From positions 899 to 6,630 of the forward strand of contig JAHZHX010000088.1 in assembly GCA_019420065.1 (NCBI GenBank): DNA of 5,732 bases, in the 5' to 3' direction. The translations under genes and the position numbers were made by a program. The notes beneath the pieces are model-generated. The model saw only the letters and a program-made list of their open reading frames with translations, was not told where the DNA came from and made no database searches. This stretch comes from Clostridiales bacterium. GTDB taxonomy: Bacteria; Bacillota; Clostridia; Christensenellales; Aristaeellaceae. Shown piece after piece: positions 1-5,448 of the stretch; position 1 is the first letter of the stretch, and every line of letters starts with the position of its first letter.

Positions 1-889
1 CGGCTATATGGCGCGCGTAGCGTTCGTAATGGATAAGCCGCTGCGCAGAATCGGTCTGTCCGGCCGCAGCTTCGTGCCCATGCTGGTGGGCTTTGGCTGC
101 AGCGTGCCCGCCATCATGGCCACGCGCACGGTCTCTTCCGACCGCGACCGCAAAATGACCATCCTGCTCACCCCGTATATGAGCTGCTCGGCCAAGATCC
201 CCATTTATACGGTGTTTGCCGCCGCGTTCTTTGCCGGGCACAGCGCCGCGGTGATGATCGCGCTGTATCTGTTTGGCATCGTGCTGAGCGTGGTGATCGC
301 CCTGATACTCAAATCTACCGCCTTCCGCGGACAGCCTGTTCCCTTTGTGATGGAGCTGCCCAACTACCGCCTGCCCTCGCCCAAGAGCGTGGCGCTGCTG
401 TTGTGGGAAAAGGCGCGCGATTTTCTCCAGCGCGCATTCACGGTCATCTTTATGGCCACGATCCTGATTTGGTTCTTGCAGACCTTTGACACGCGTCTGA
501 ACGTGGTAACAGACAACGCCAACAGCCTGCTGGCGCTTATCGGCCGCTTCATCGCCGGCATATTCAAGCCCCTGGGCTTTGGCGACTGGCGCGTGGCTAC
601 GGCGCTGATTTCCGGCTTCACCGCCAAGGAAGCGGTGGTTTCTACCCTGGCGGTGCTGCTGGGCACCAGTGTGCAGACGCTGGCTCCCGCGCTGTCGCAG
701 CTTTTTACCCCGCTGTCCGCCGCCAGCTTCCTGGCCTTTACCCTGCTGTATACCCCCTGCGTAGCCGCCGTGACAACCATCCGGCGCGAGCTGCGCTCCC
801 GCTGGGCCACGCTGGGCGTTGTCTTGATGCAATGCGCCGTCGCCTGGGCGGTCGCTTTCCTCATTTATCAGATCGGACTGATATTATAA
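1..889 (+). CDS. feoB: Ferrous iron transport protein B (FeoB), C-terminal part
   Basis: This is the membrane half of FeoB, the GTP-driven Fe(II) importer of the cytoplasmic membrane. The 5' end lies outside the window, so the N-terminal G domain is not seen; the first full codon is at base 2 and 295 residues are visible. Recognisable FeoB landmarks in order are GYMARVAFVMD (1-11), GFGCSVPAIMATR (30-42), PYMSCSAKIP (58-67), MELPNYRLP (117-125), GFTAKEAVVSTL (205-216) and LYTPCVAAVTTIRREL (249-264). The two Gate-type segments contain Cys33, Cys62 and Cys253, which correspond to cysteines conserved in FeoB proteins. Several hydrophobic helices lie between them, and the chain ends in a last helix at about 271-293. 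No frameshift is visible. The stop overlaps the start of the next gene (TAATG), consistent with a feo operon. Whether feoA is upstream cannot be seen. Identification is very secure. Confidence 0.97.
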   Translation, partial: GYMARVAFVMDKPLRRIGLSGRSFVPMLVGFGCSVPAIMATRTVSSDRDRKMTILLTPYMSCSAKIPIYTVFAAAFFAGHSAAVMIALYLFGIVLSVVIALILKSTAFRGQPVPFVMELPNYRLPSPKSVALLLWEKARDFLQRAFTVIFMATILIWFLQTFDTRLNVVTDNANSLLALIGRFIAGIFKPLGFGDWRVATALISGFTAKEAVVSTLAVLLGTSVQTLAPALSQLFTPLSAASFLAFTLLYTPCVAAVTTIRRELRSRWATLGVVLMQCAVAWAVAFLIYQIGLIL

Positions 890-1026
890 TGCATATAGGC
901 GATTATCTTCTGCTGGCCTTGCTGGGACTGGGCGTTTGGCTTGCCATCCGTCATCTCCGCCGCCACGGCAGCTGCGGCTCCTGCAACGGAGACTGCGCGC
1001 ACTGCCGCCACAAAAGAAAGGATTGA
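889..1026 (+). CDS. FeoB-associated Cys-rich small membrane protein
   Basis: A 45-residue protein: one hydrophobic helix (about residues 6-20), a basic stretch (RHLRRH, 21-26), then a CxxCxxxCxxC cluster (Cys29, 32, 36, 39) and a basic tail. This is the layout of the FeoB-associated Cys-rich membrane protein family, which sits directly after feoB in many Firmicutes. I chose the ATG at 889 because it overlaps the feoB stop codon as TAATG and gives a protein that begins right at the helix; the in-frame ATG at 832 would lie deep inside feoB. There is no clear Shine-Dalgarno site, so translation is probably coupled to feoB. The positive-inside rule would place the Cys cluster in the cytoplasm, where it could bind iron or another metal or take part in redox control of FeoB. 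That role is inference; the family has no settled function that I know of. Confidence 0.88.
   Translation: MHIGDYLLLALLGLGVWLAIRHLRRHGSCGSCNGDCAHCRHKRKD
1016..1021 (+). promoter_or_regulatory. Ribosome binding site deciding the MATE start
   Basis: AAAGGA, formed by the last codons of the preceding small gene, lies 10 nt before the ATG at 1032. It supports that start over the earlier in-frame ATG at 936 inside the small gene and the later Met codon at 1068. Confidence 0.55.
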
Positions 1027-1031
1027 ATGCC

Positions 1032-2420
1032 ATGCGCCTGCTCCGCCTTAAGGGTGAAAAGTGGAAAATGCTGCCGGTCATTTTTGCCCTTGCCTGGCCG
1101 ACCATGCTCGAGCAGGCCATGGGCACGCTGGTGCAGTATATCGACGCGGCCATGGTGGGCCGTATCGGCGCGCAGGCCACGGCGGCGGTAGGCGTAACCT
1201 CCACCGTCAACTGGCTCATCGGCAGCACGATCTCCGCCCTGGGGATTGGCTTTCTTTCCTTCATTGCCACGGCGTTGGGCGCAAAGGACCGGCAGCGCGC
1301 CGCCCGCGTTTCCTCGCAGATCGTTTTATGCACCCTGCTGGCAGGCGCTGTTTTTACCGCTCTGCCGCTGCTGCTGAGCCGGCAGATTCCCGTCTGGATG
1401 CAGGCGGATGAAGAGATCCGGCATACCGCCAGCGTATACTTTTTCATTCTGTATATTCCCATGCTGCCGCGCGCGGCCAGCACGCTCTTTGGCACGGCGC
1501 TGCGCGCCGCGGGCGATACAAAAACGCCCATGCGCATTGGCCTGGGCATGAACCTGTGCAACGTAGTGCTGAACTTCCTCTTGATTTACCCTGCGCGCGC
1601 ATGGACGATCGGCTCGTTTTCGCTCCCCATCCCCGGCGCGGGGCTGGGCGTTGTCGGCGCGGCCATCGCCAGCGCCATTGCCTATACGCTGGGCGGCCTT
1701 GCCATCACCGTGGTATTTTGGCGTCATCCCGTCATCTCTCCGCGCGGGCAGCGCCTGCGGCCTGACTGGGCCGTGCTCAAGCCCTGCCTGAAAATCACCC
1801 TTCCGGCCGCCCTGCAGCGCTTTGGCACCTCCTTTGGCTATGTCGCTTTTGCCGCCATGATCAACTCCCTGGGCACGGTTTCCCTGGCCGCGCACAGCAT
1901 TGCCAACACGGTGGAATCGGCCTTCTATATTCCCGGATACGGCATGCAGACAGCCGCCGCCACCTTGGCGGGCAACGCGCTGGGCGCAAGGGATCAAAAG
2001 CGCATGCGCGCGCTGGCGCAGATGCTGATTTTGTGCGAAGTAAGTATGATGATCCTCTCCGGCGGGCTGCTGTTTGCCTTTGCGCCGGGGATGATGAGGC
2101 TGTTCACTGCCGATACCGCCGTGATCCTGCTGGGCGCGCAGGTGCTGCGCATGGTTGCGCTGTCCGAGCCCTTCTACGGCGTTTCCATCGTCATCGAGGG
2201 CTTGCTGCAAGGCGTGGGCGAAACCCGCGTTCCCTTCGTCTGCAACATCGCGGGCATGTGGGGCGTGCGCATTGCCGGCACCTTCGTCTGCATTCGCCTG
2301 TTGAAGCTGGGCCTGGCCGCCGCCTGGGGCTGCATGATCGCCCATAACCTGCTGCTTTTCCTGCTGCTGACGCTCTATTACCGACATGGGAAGTGGAACC
2401 CGCTGCTCAAAATGGAATAA
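1032..2420 (+). CDS. MATE family efflux transporter
   Basis: A complete 462-residue multidrug and toxic compound extrusion protein, the usual size for NorM/DinF-type pumps, which export cationic drugs or metabolites in exchange for Na+ or H+. Visible signatures include AWPTMLEQ in helix 1 (21-28), YIDAAMVGRIG (36-46), ALRAAGDTKTP (156-166) and GLLQGVGETRVP (390-401). The two halves are an internal duplication: ALGAKDRQRA (81-90) pairs with ALGARDQKRM (316-325), and GDTKTP (161-166) with GETRVP (396-401). About twelve hydrophobic helices are spread over the chain, with a soluble linker near 232-250. The start lies only 5 nt after the stop of the FeoB-associated gene, so it is probably co-transcribed with feoB. 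Substrate and coupling ion cannot be read from the sequence. A lipid or polysaccharide flippase of the wider MOP superfamily is a less likely alternative. Confidence 0.93.
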   Translation: MRLLRLKGEKWKMLPVIFALAWPTMLEQAMGTLVQYIDAAMVGRIGAQATAAVGVTSTVNWLIGSTISALGIGFLSFIATALGAKDRQRAARVSSQIVLCTLLAGAVFTALPLLLSRQIPVWMQADEEIRHTASVYFFILYIPMLPRAASTLFGTALRAAGDTKTPMRIGLGMNLCNVVLNFLLIYPARAWTIGSFSLPIPGAGLGVVGAAIASAIAYTLGGLAITVVFWRHPVISPRGQRLRPDWAVLKPCLKITLPAALQRFGTSFGYVAFAAMINSLGTVSLAAHSIANTVESAFYIPGYGMQTAAATLAGNALGARDQKRMRALAQMLILCEVSMMILSGGLLFAFAPGMMRLFTADTAVILLGAQVLRMVALSEPFYGVSIVIEGLLQGVGETRVPFVCNIAGMWGVRIAGTFVCIRLLKLGLAAAWGCMIAHNLLLFLLLTLYYRHGKWNPLLKME

Positions 2421-2430
2421 ATGCTACATA

Positions 2431-2459
2431 AAAGGCGCAGATCGATGACCTGCGCCTTT
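2431..2459. terminator. Shared hairpin between convergent genes
   Basis: A perfect 10-bp inverted repeat, AAAGGCGCAG (2431-2440) and CTGCGCCTTT (2450-2459), with a 9-nt loop. It lies in the 42 nt between the MATE stop (2420) and the J-domain gene stop (2463). In the plus direction it is followed by GTTTTA, and in the minus direction the stem runs into TTTTATG. It therefore probably works as a bidirectional intrinsic terminator, although the U tracts are short on both sides. Confidence 0.8.
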
Positions 2460-2462
2460 GTT

Positions 2463-3071
2463 TTAGCAGGGAATACAATAAAATCCACGCCCGCCGCAGC
2501 AGCAATTGAACAGCATGCACATCACGCAGGGATTGCGGCAGATATTTTCCATGCCCCCAAACTTCACGCTCTGCTGGCGGTATTCCTGGCTGCCGTAGGT
2601 CAGCTGCTCCAAAAAAGCGCGATATTCGCCGTTCAATGGCTCCATGTTAACCGCCTGCCGCGCACAGTTCAGGGCGGCAATATCATCGCCAAGACCCTGA
2701 CGCACCCGCGCGTACAGATAATACCACTCGGCACTGCGGTCCGCCATGTTTTCCAGCAGCTGCATGGCCTGCATGTACTGCCCCATGGACAAATACTGCC
2801 GCACGGCGTTCAGCTCCGGCGCCGCTGACTGCGCCTGGCCTGCCCCGCCATATCCGCCCTGATAAGCCTGGTTGCGCGACGCGCCGCCGTTCTTACGCAT
2901 ATCCATGATCTGCGAATAGGCGTCGTTGACCTGCATCATTTTCTTTTCCGCCTCGACAGAGCCGCCGTTGCGGTCTGGGTGATAGCGCTTGGCCATTTTG
3001 CGGTAAGCCGCCTTGACCTCCTCGTCCGTTGCAGAAGGCGATACGCCAAGCACCTGATAAGGGTCGCTCAT
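2463..3071 (-). CDS. J-domain protein with TPR-like middle and Cys-rich tail
   Basis: A 202-residue protein. Residues 4-60 form a J domain with the catalytic HPD motif at 31-33, which in DnaJ-type cochaperones stimulates the ATPase of Hsp70 (DnaK). A Gly/Gln-rich linker (62-83) follows, then a helical region (86-158) with the pattern of about two TPR repeats, including WYYLYARVRQGLGD and ARQAVNMEPLNGEY. The tail (178-202) has eight cysteines in 25 residues, including a CCC run and a terminal Cys. It lacks the G/F region, CxxCxGxG zinc repeats and C-terminal domains of housekeeping DnaJ, so it is a specialised J protein. I chose the ATG at 3071 because it overlaps the upstream stop (TAATG), has AAAGGA 9 nt before it, and starts right at the J domain (MSDPYQVLGV). 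No signal peptide is seen. Metal binding or lipidation of the tail is speculation; its clients are unknown. Confidence 0.92.
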   Translation of the reverse strand: MSDPYQVLGVSPSATDEEVKAAYRKMAKRYHPDRNGGSVEAEKKMMQVNDAYSQIMDMRKNGGASRNQAYQGGYGGAGQAQSAAPELNAVRQYLSMGQYMQAMQLLENMADRSAEWYYLYARVRQGLGDDIAALNCARQAVNMEPLNGEYRAFLEQLTYGSQEYRQQSVKFGGMENICRNPCVMCMLFNCCCGGRGFYCIPC

Positions 3072-3901
3072 TACTGTTTTTCCTTTCGTTTCCGACGCAG
3101 ATAAGCATACTTGCCCCACACGCCCGAGTAAAGAATATTGCGGATCAGCCCTGCATCCTGCTCAATGGGAAGATAATCAAAAGCCTTGACGCATTTGGCC
3201 ATCTCCATGGTGAGAATTTCTTCCATGCGTTCCTCATAATCCGCCTGCTCATGCAGTTCCCGCAAAGGGTTGAAGCGTCCGTGCCGCATATCGCCGTCAT
3301 AATCCTCGTAAGCGTCCATCAAATAGACAAAGCGGCCCAGGGCTTCACCCATCTGCCGCAAGGCAGGAGCAAAGACGTCCTCTTTCCACACGAAGCACGC
3401 CCCAAGCATCTTCCCGGACAAGCGGGCCAGCGCATCCAGATCCTTACTCTCCGCTTTTTCCAAGGCGGAAAGCGCCTTCAAACTGTCCGCCGTCTCGCGG
3501 CACTGGACAGGATACTGCGCGCTTACCTGCGCATACGCTTTTTTGAGCGCGGCCTTGCCCGTCTGCCCGCGCAGCGAGCGCTCATCTGCCATGTCATCCA
3601 GGCATTTATGGTATGCCAGCAAAACGTTCATTGCCGCCGCGTAGGCCGTGGCCGCATGCCGAACGCAGGCATGCTTTTTCAGCGGATGCAATACGCACCG
3701 CTCTTCGTCCGCCCGCTCCTCCGGCTCATACAGCGCCGCCAGCAGCAGTGCCAGGAAAGTCATGTCATTGCTCAGCGTCAGCCGTCCGGCGCTGCCGTAG
3801 CGCTCGCCCAGCTCATGACACAGGCCGCAATAGGCGGCGCGAAAACGCTTTTGTTCCGCCTCTTCCAGCGCCTCCGGATTGATCGATACATACCCAAACA
3901 T
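3071..3901 (-). CDS. DUF5685 family protein (all-helical, unknown function)
   Basis: A 276-residue protein recognised as DUF5685-like from its start, MFGYVSINPE, followed by a CGLC motif (Cys25, Cys28) and LTLSNDMTFLALLL (41-54), and from the CVLHPLKKHAC segment (Cys69, Cys79). The four cysteines could form a metal site. The rest is predicted helical and cytoplasmic, with no signal peptide. Two aspartate-rich motifs stand out: LDDMADE (101-107) and DAYEDYDGDMRHGRFNP (196-212). Their sequence and order recall the two Mg-diphosphate-binding motifs of squalene/phytoene synthases, but that fold assignment is my inference. The gene is first in a two-gene unit, with its stop overlapping the ATG of the J-domain gene by 1 nt. 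The start is supported by GGAGG 7 nt upstream. The family name is secure to the extent memory allows; no function is established. Confidence 0.85.
   Translation of the reverse strand: MFGYVSINPEALEEAEQKRFRAAYCGLCHELGERYGSAGRLTLSNDMTFLALLLAALYEPEERADEERCVLHPLKKHACVRHAATAYAAAMNVLLAYHKCLDDMADERSLRGQTGKAALKKAYAQVSAQYPVQCRETADSLKALSALEKAESKDLDALARLSGKMLGACFVWKEDVFAPALRQMGEALGRFVYLMDAYEDYDGDMRHGRFNPLRELHEQADYEERMEEILTMEMAKCVKAFDYLPIEQDAGLIRNILYSGVWGKYAYLRRKRKEKQ
3081..3086 (-). promoter_or_regulatory. Ribosome binding site of the J-domain gene
   Basis: AAAGGA on the minus strand, 9 nt upstream of the ATG at 3071 and inside the 3' end of the upstream DUF5685-type gene. It supports the short start and translational coupling of the pair. 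Confidence 0.55.
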
Positions 3902-3908
3902 CGTTCAG

Positions 3909-3913
3909 CCTCC
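3909..3913 (-). promoter_or_regulatory. Ribosome binding site of the DUF5685-type gene
   Basis: GGAGG on the minus strand, 7 nt before the ATG at 3901; it fixes that start. Confidence 0.7.
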
Positions 3914-3938
3914 GAAGCGGCTTTTCCGCTCCGTCTCC

Positions 3939-3970
3939 ACTATACCGCAGAAATATGAAATGCATATGAA
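3939..3970 (-). promoter_or_regulatory. Possible promoter with tandem 7-bp repeat
   Basis: The 87-nt gap between the PhnP-like gene and the DUF5685-type gene contains TATAGT on the minus strand (3939-3944), a possible -10 box, with no good -35 at 16-18 nt. Where the -35 would be, TTCATAT occurs twice (3964-3970 and 3953-3959), 11 bp apart. I see no terminator hairpin in this gap, so some read-through from the PhnP-like gene is possible. The promoter call is weak. Confidence 0.3.
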
Positions 3971-3988
3971 CAGAAGATAAGAACCGGC

Positions 3989-4852
3989 TTAGAATTCGAC
4001 CTTCATTCCATCGTAGGACACCAAAAAGCCGGGCATTTTTGCCTTGATCTCCTCATACGGCAGCAGACCGTTATGCGAGAAATGATTGGCCACAAAAATG
4101 GTGTGCGCATCCGCCGCGCCGTTTTGCAGCAGCTTTTCGCGCATCCGCAGATTGTCATAGAGGTTCATGTGTCCCACATAATCGTTGACCACGCGGCAGT
4201 TGGTGCAGTCCAGCGTGATCAGATCGATCTTCTTCCCCTGGACATAATCCAGCGTTTTCCGCGAAAACTCGTCGGTATCATGAGCATACAGAAGCGACTT
4301 GCCGTCCTTCTCAATCAGATAAATCATCGCCTCTTCCAAGCGCGCATAGATTTTGCCTTCAAACTCCACGGGATGGCGCATTTCCTTCGCCTGCCGGTCC
4401 ACACAATGAACGGCCTCCAGCGGCGTGATCGTATATCCCTCCGCCTCAAAGGGTACAAACGCCTTTACCTTATGAAAAGCCACGCGCGGACTGTTGATAA
4501 ACGCCAGCTTTTCCCCCACGGCGGCGTTGCCGTACACGTTCAGCACGGGATGCGTTTCGGGCAGGTTGGCAAAGCCGGGGCGACGGGTGCTGATATATCC
4601 CTCGCACAAATGATCGGGATGCGAATGGGTAATCAGCACGGTTTGGATATCGGTATAGTCCAGACCGTTTTGCAGCATGTGATAATAGGAATCCGGGCCA
4701 AAGTCCAGCTTGATGCACCCGTCCAATAAAGATCCCGCGCGGGTGCGGATTTCACGCCCGCCTGCCTTGCGGGCATAACGGCAAAAGTCACAGGTACAGT
4801 AGATTGCAGGCACAGCCTCCGCCGCGCCCGTTCCCAGGTATTGCAGCAGCAT
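3989..4852 (-). CDS. MBL-fold metallo-hydrolase, PhnP-like phosphodiesterase
   Basis: A 287-residue metallo-beta-lactamase-fold hydrolase. The N-terminus LGTGAAEAVPAIYCTCDFC (6-24) is typical of PhnP, the cyclic ribose-phosphate phosphodiesterase of the carbon-phosphorus lyase pathway. Active-site ligands appear intact: HSHPDH (76-81), His149, Asp192 (in HDTD) and His257. The second, structural zinc site of PhnP also appears present: a CxCxxC cluster (Cys19, 21, 24) and His260, which sits three residues after His257, the same spacing as the two late histidines of E. coli PhnP. The protein is somewhat longer than E. coli PhnP, and no other phn genes are in view, so its substrate may be a different cyclic phosphate or phosphodiester. 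The start at 4852 has GGAGG 7 nt upstream; an ATG 4 nt earlier is out of frame. It is probably transcribed alone from the promoter at 4885-4913. PqqB-like or tRNase Z-like roles are less likely. Confidence 0.88.
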   Translation of the reverse strand: MLLQYLGTGAAEAVPAIYCTCDFCRYARKAGGREIRTRAGSLLDGCIKLDFGPDSYYHMLQNGLDYTDIQTVLITHSHPDHLCEGYISTRRPGFANLPETHPVLNVYGNAAVGEKLAFINSPRVAFHKVKAFVPFEAEGYTITPLEAVHCVDRQAKEMRHPVEFEGKIYARLEEAMIYLIEKDGKSLLYAHDTDEFSRKTLDYVQGKKIDLITLDCTNCRVVNDYVGHMNLYDNLRMREKLLQNGAADAHTIFVANHFSHNGLLPYEEIKAKMPGFLVSYDGMKVEF

Positions 4853-4859
4853 ACATTTT

Positions 4860-4864
4860 CCTCC
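4860..4864 (-). promoter_or_regulatory. Ribosome binding site of the PhnP-like gene
   Basis: GGAGG on the minus strand, 7 nt before the ATG at 4852. It favours that start over the out-of-frame ATG at 4856, which would be only 3 nt away. Confidence 0.7.
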
Positions 4865-4884
4865 GGCTTCATTGATTTGCTTTC

Positions 4885-4913
4885 ATTATAAAGCATTGCC
4901 CCTTCGCGGTCAA
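4885..4913 (-). promoter_or_regulatory. Sigma-A-type promoter for the PhnP-like gene
   Basis: On the minus strand, TTGACC (4908-4913) and TATAAT (4885-4890) are separated by exactly 17 nt. An A/T tract directly upstream (4919-4930, read as TATATTTTTTTC on the minus strand) resembles an UP element. The start point would fall near 4878, giving a leader of about 25 nt that contains the GGAGG site. This is the best promoter in the window. Confidence 0.85.
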
Positions 4914-4917
4914 CCGC
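4906..4917. promoter_or_regulatory. Palindrome over the -35 box, possible operator
   Basis: GCGGT-CA-ACCGC is a perfect 5-bp inverted repeat with a 2-bp centre. It covers the whole -35 hexamer of the minus-strand promoter. The loop would be too short for an RNA hairpin, and it lies upstream of the transcript, so a DNA-binding site for a dimeric repressor is the more natural reading. It could also be chance. Confidence 0.35.
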
Positions 4918-4969
4918 AGAAAAAAATATAGCAAAGCCGATAAAACTTCATCTCCAGTTGATATTTTCA

Positions 4970-4978
4970 TGGTATAAT
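4970..4978 (+). promoter_or_regulatory. Extended -10 promoter for the zinc-ribbon gene pair
   Basis: TGGTATAAT is an extended -10 element (TGn plus perfect TATAAT). The sequence 17 nt upstream (ATCTCC, 4950-4955) is a poor -35, as expected for this promoter class. Transcription would start near 4985, leaving about 26 nt of leader with the AAGGAGG site before the ATG at 5011. Confidence 0.7.
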
Positions 4979-4996
4979 GCGTATGTAAAATGGAAG

Positions 4997-5003
4997 AAGG
5001 AGG
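4997..5003 (+). promoter_or_regulatory. Strong ribosome binding site deciding the start at 5011
   Basis: AAGGAGG, 7 nt before the ATG at 5011. An in-frame ATG at 4990 would place this site inside the coding region and would start only about 5 nt from the expected transcript end, so 5011 is preferred. Confidence 0.85.
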
Positions 5004-5010
5004 CGTATGT

Positions 5011-5424
5011 ATGAAGTTTAGCGATCGCATCCGTCAAGCGCTGTCGCGCTTTATGTATGGCCGTTACGGTTCCGATCAGCTCGGCCGCGTCGTGCTTTAT
5101 GCCAGCATTATCCTATTGTTTTTAACGTATGCCACGGGCTTTGCCCTGTTCTGGTACCTCGCCATTGCCGGGTATGTCTGGGCGTTCTACCGCGTTTTTT
5201 CCCGTAATACGCAAAAGCGCAGCCAGGAAAACCAGCTCTATCTGGCCAAAACGGAAAAACTGCGGCGGGAAGCGCGGCAGGCGCGCGTGCGCTTTCGCAA
5301 CCGCAAGCAGTATAAATATTTCAAATGCCCGCAGTGCCGCGCGCGCTTGCGGCTGACGCGCGGCGTTGGCGAGAAAAGCATTACCTGCCGTCAATGCGGC
5401 CATACTTTCAGCATCAAGGCCTAA
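5011..5424 (+). CDS. Small membrane protein with C-terminal zinc ribbon
   Basis: A 137-residue protein of unknown function. It starts with a short amphipathic stretch containing FMYGRYGSDQLGR (14-26), a motif I recall from a family of uncharacterised Firmicutes proteins. A hydrophobic stretch at about 27-60 is long enough for one hairpin of two helices. A very basic, helical, probably coiled region follows (64-103). The C-terminus is a zinc ribbon with CPQC (Cys106, Cys109) and CRQCG (Cys126, Cys129). Both ends are predicted to face the cytoplasm, so the ribbon would sit on a basic stalk at the inner face of the membrane, where it could bind nucleic acid or a protein partner; this is inference. 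The start at 5011 is set by AAGGAGG. It is the first gene of a pair, 24 nt before the next start codon. Confidence 0.85.
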   Translation: MKFSDRIRQALSRFMYGRYGSDQLGRVVLYASIILLFLTYATGFALFWYLAIAGYVWAFYRVFSRNTQKRSQENQLYLAKTEKLRREARQARVRFRNRKQYKYFKCPQCRARLRLTRGVGEKSITCRQCGHTFSIKA

Positions 5425-5431
5425 CAACAGC

Positions 5432-5440
5432 AAGGAGAGG
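5432..5440 (+). promoter_or_regulatory. Ribosome binding site of the last gene
   Basis: AAGGAGAGG, ending 8 nt before the ATG at 5449. It supports a real gene start although the reading frame runs off the window. Confidence 0.7.
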
Positions 5441-5448
5441 ATTACCCC

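Noticed and set aside
832..888. Longer N-terminus for the FeoB-associated small protein
   Set aside because: It would lie wholly within feoB and adds an Arg-rich stretch not seen in the family; the TAATG start at 889 is preferred.
1326..2387. Long minus-strand open frame (353 codons) under the MATE gene
   Set aside because: Composition is dominated by Gln, His, Gly, Ala and Arg, with no recognisable motif; the opposite strand encodes a clear MATE transporter.
2421..2828. Plus-strand frame starting right after the MATE stop
   Set aside because: It begins inside the terminator region and runs antisense to the J-domain gene; its sequence has no family features.
3916..3930. Small hairpin AGCGG/CCGCT upstream of the DUF5685-type gene
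   Set aside because: Only 5 bp with a 5-nt loop, no U tract and no match to a known leader element; too weak to call.
3029..3958. Long plus-strand open frame (309 codons)
   Set aside because: It runs antisense to the DUF5685-type gene and the start of the J-domain gene, has no membrane or domain pattern, and is His/Gln/Arg-rich as expected of a shadow frame in GC-rich DNA.
4073..4729. Plus-strand open frame opposite the PhnP-like gene
   Set aside because: No Shine-Dalgarno site or known motif; the minus-strand protein has an intact set of metal ligands.
4958..4963. TTGATA as a -35 box for the TATAAT at 4973
   Set aside because: The spacer is only 9 nt, too short for sigma-A; the extended -10 (TGG before TATAAT) explains the promoter instead.
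4990..5010. Upstream ATG at 4990 as the start of the zinc-ribbon gene
   Set aside because: It precedes the AAGGAGG site and would sit about 5 nt from the predicted transcript start; ATG 5011 fits far better.
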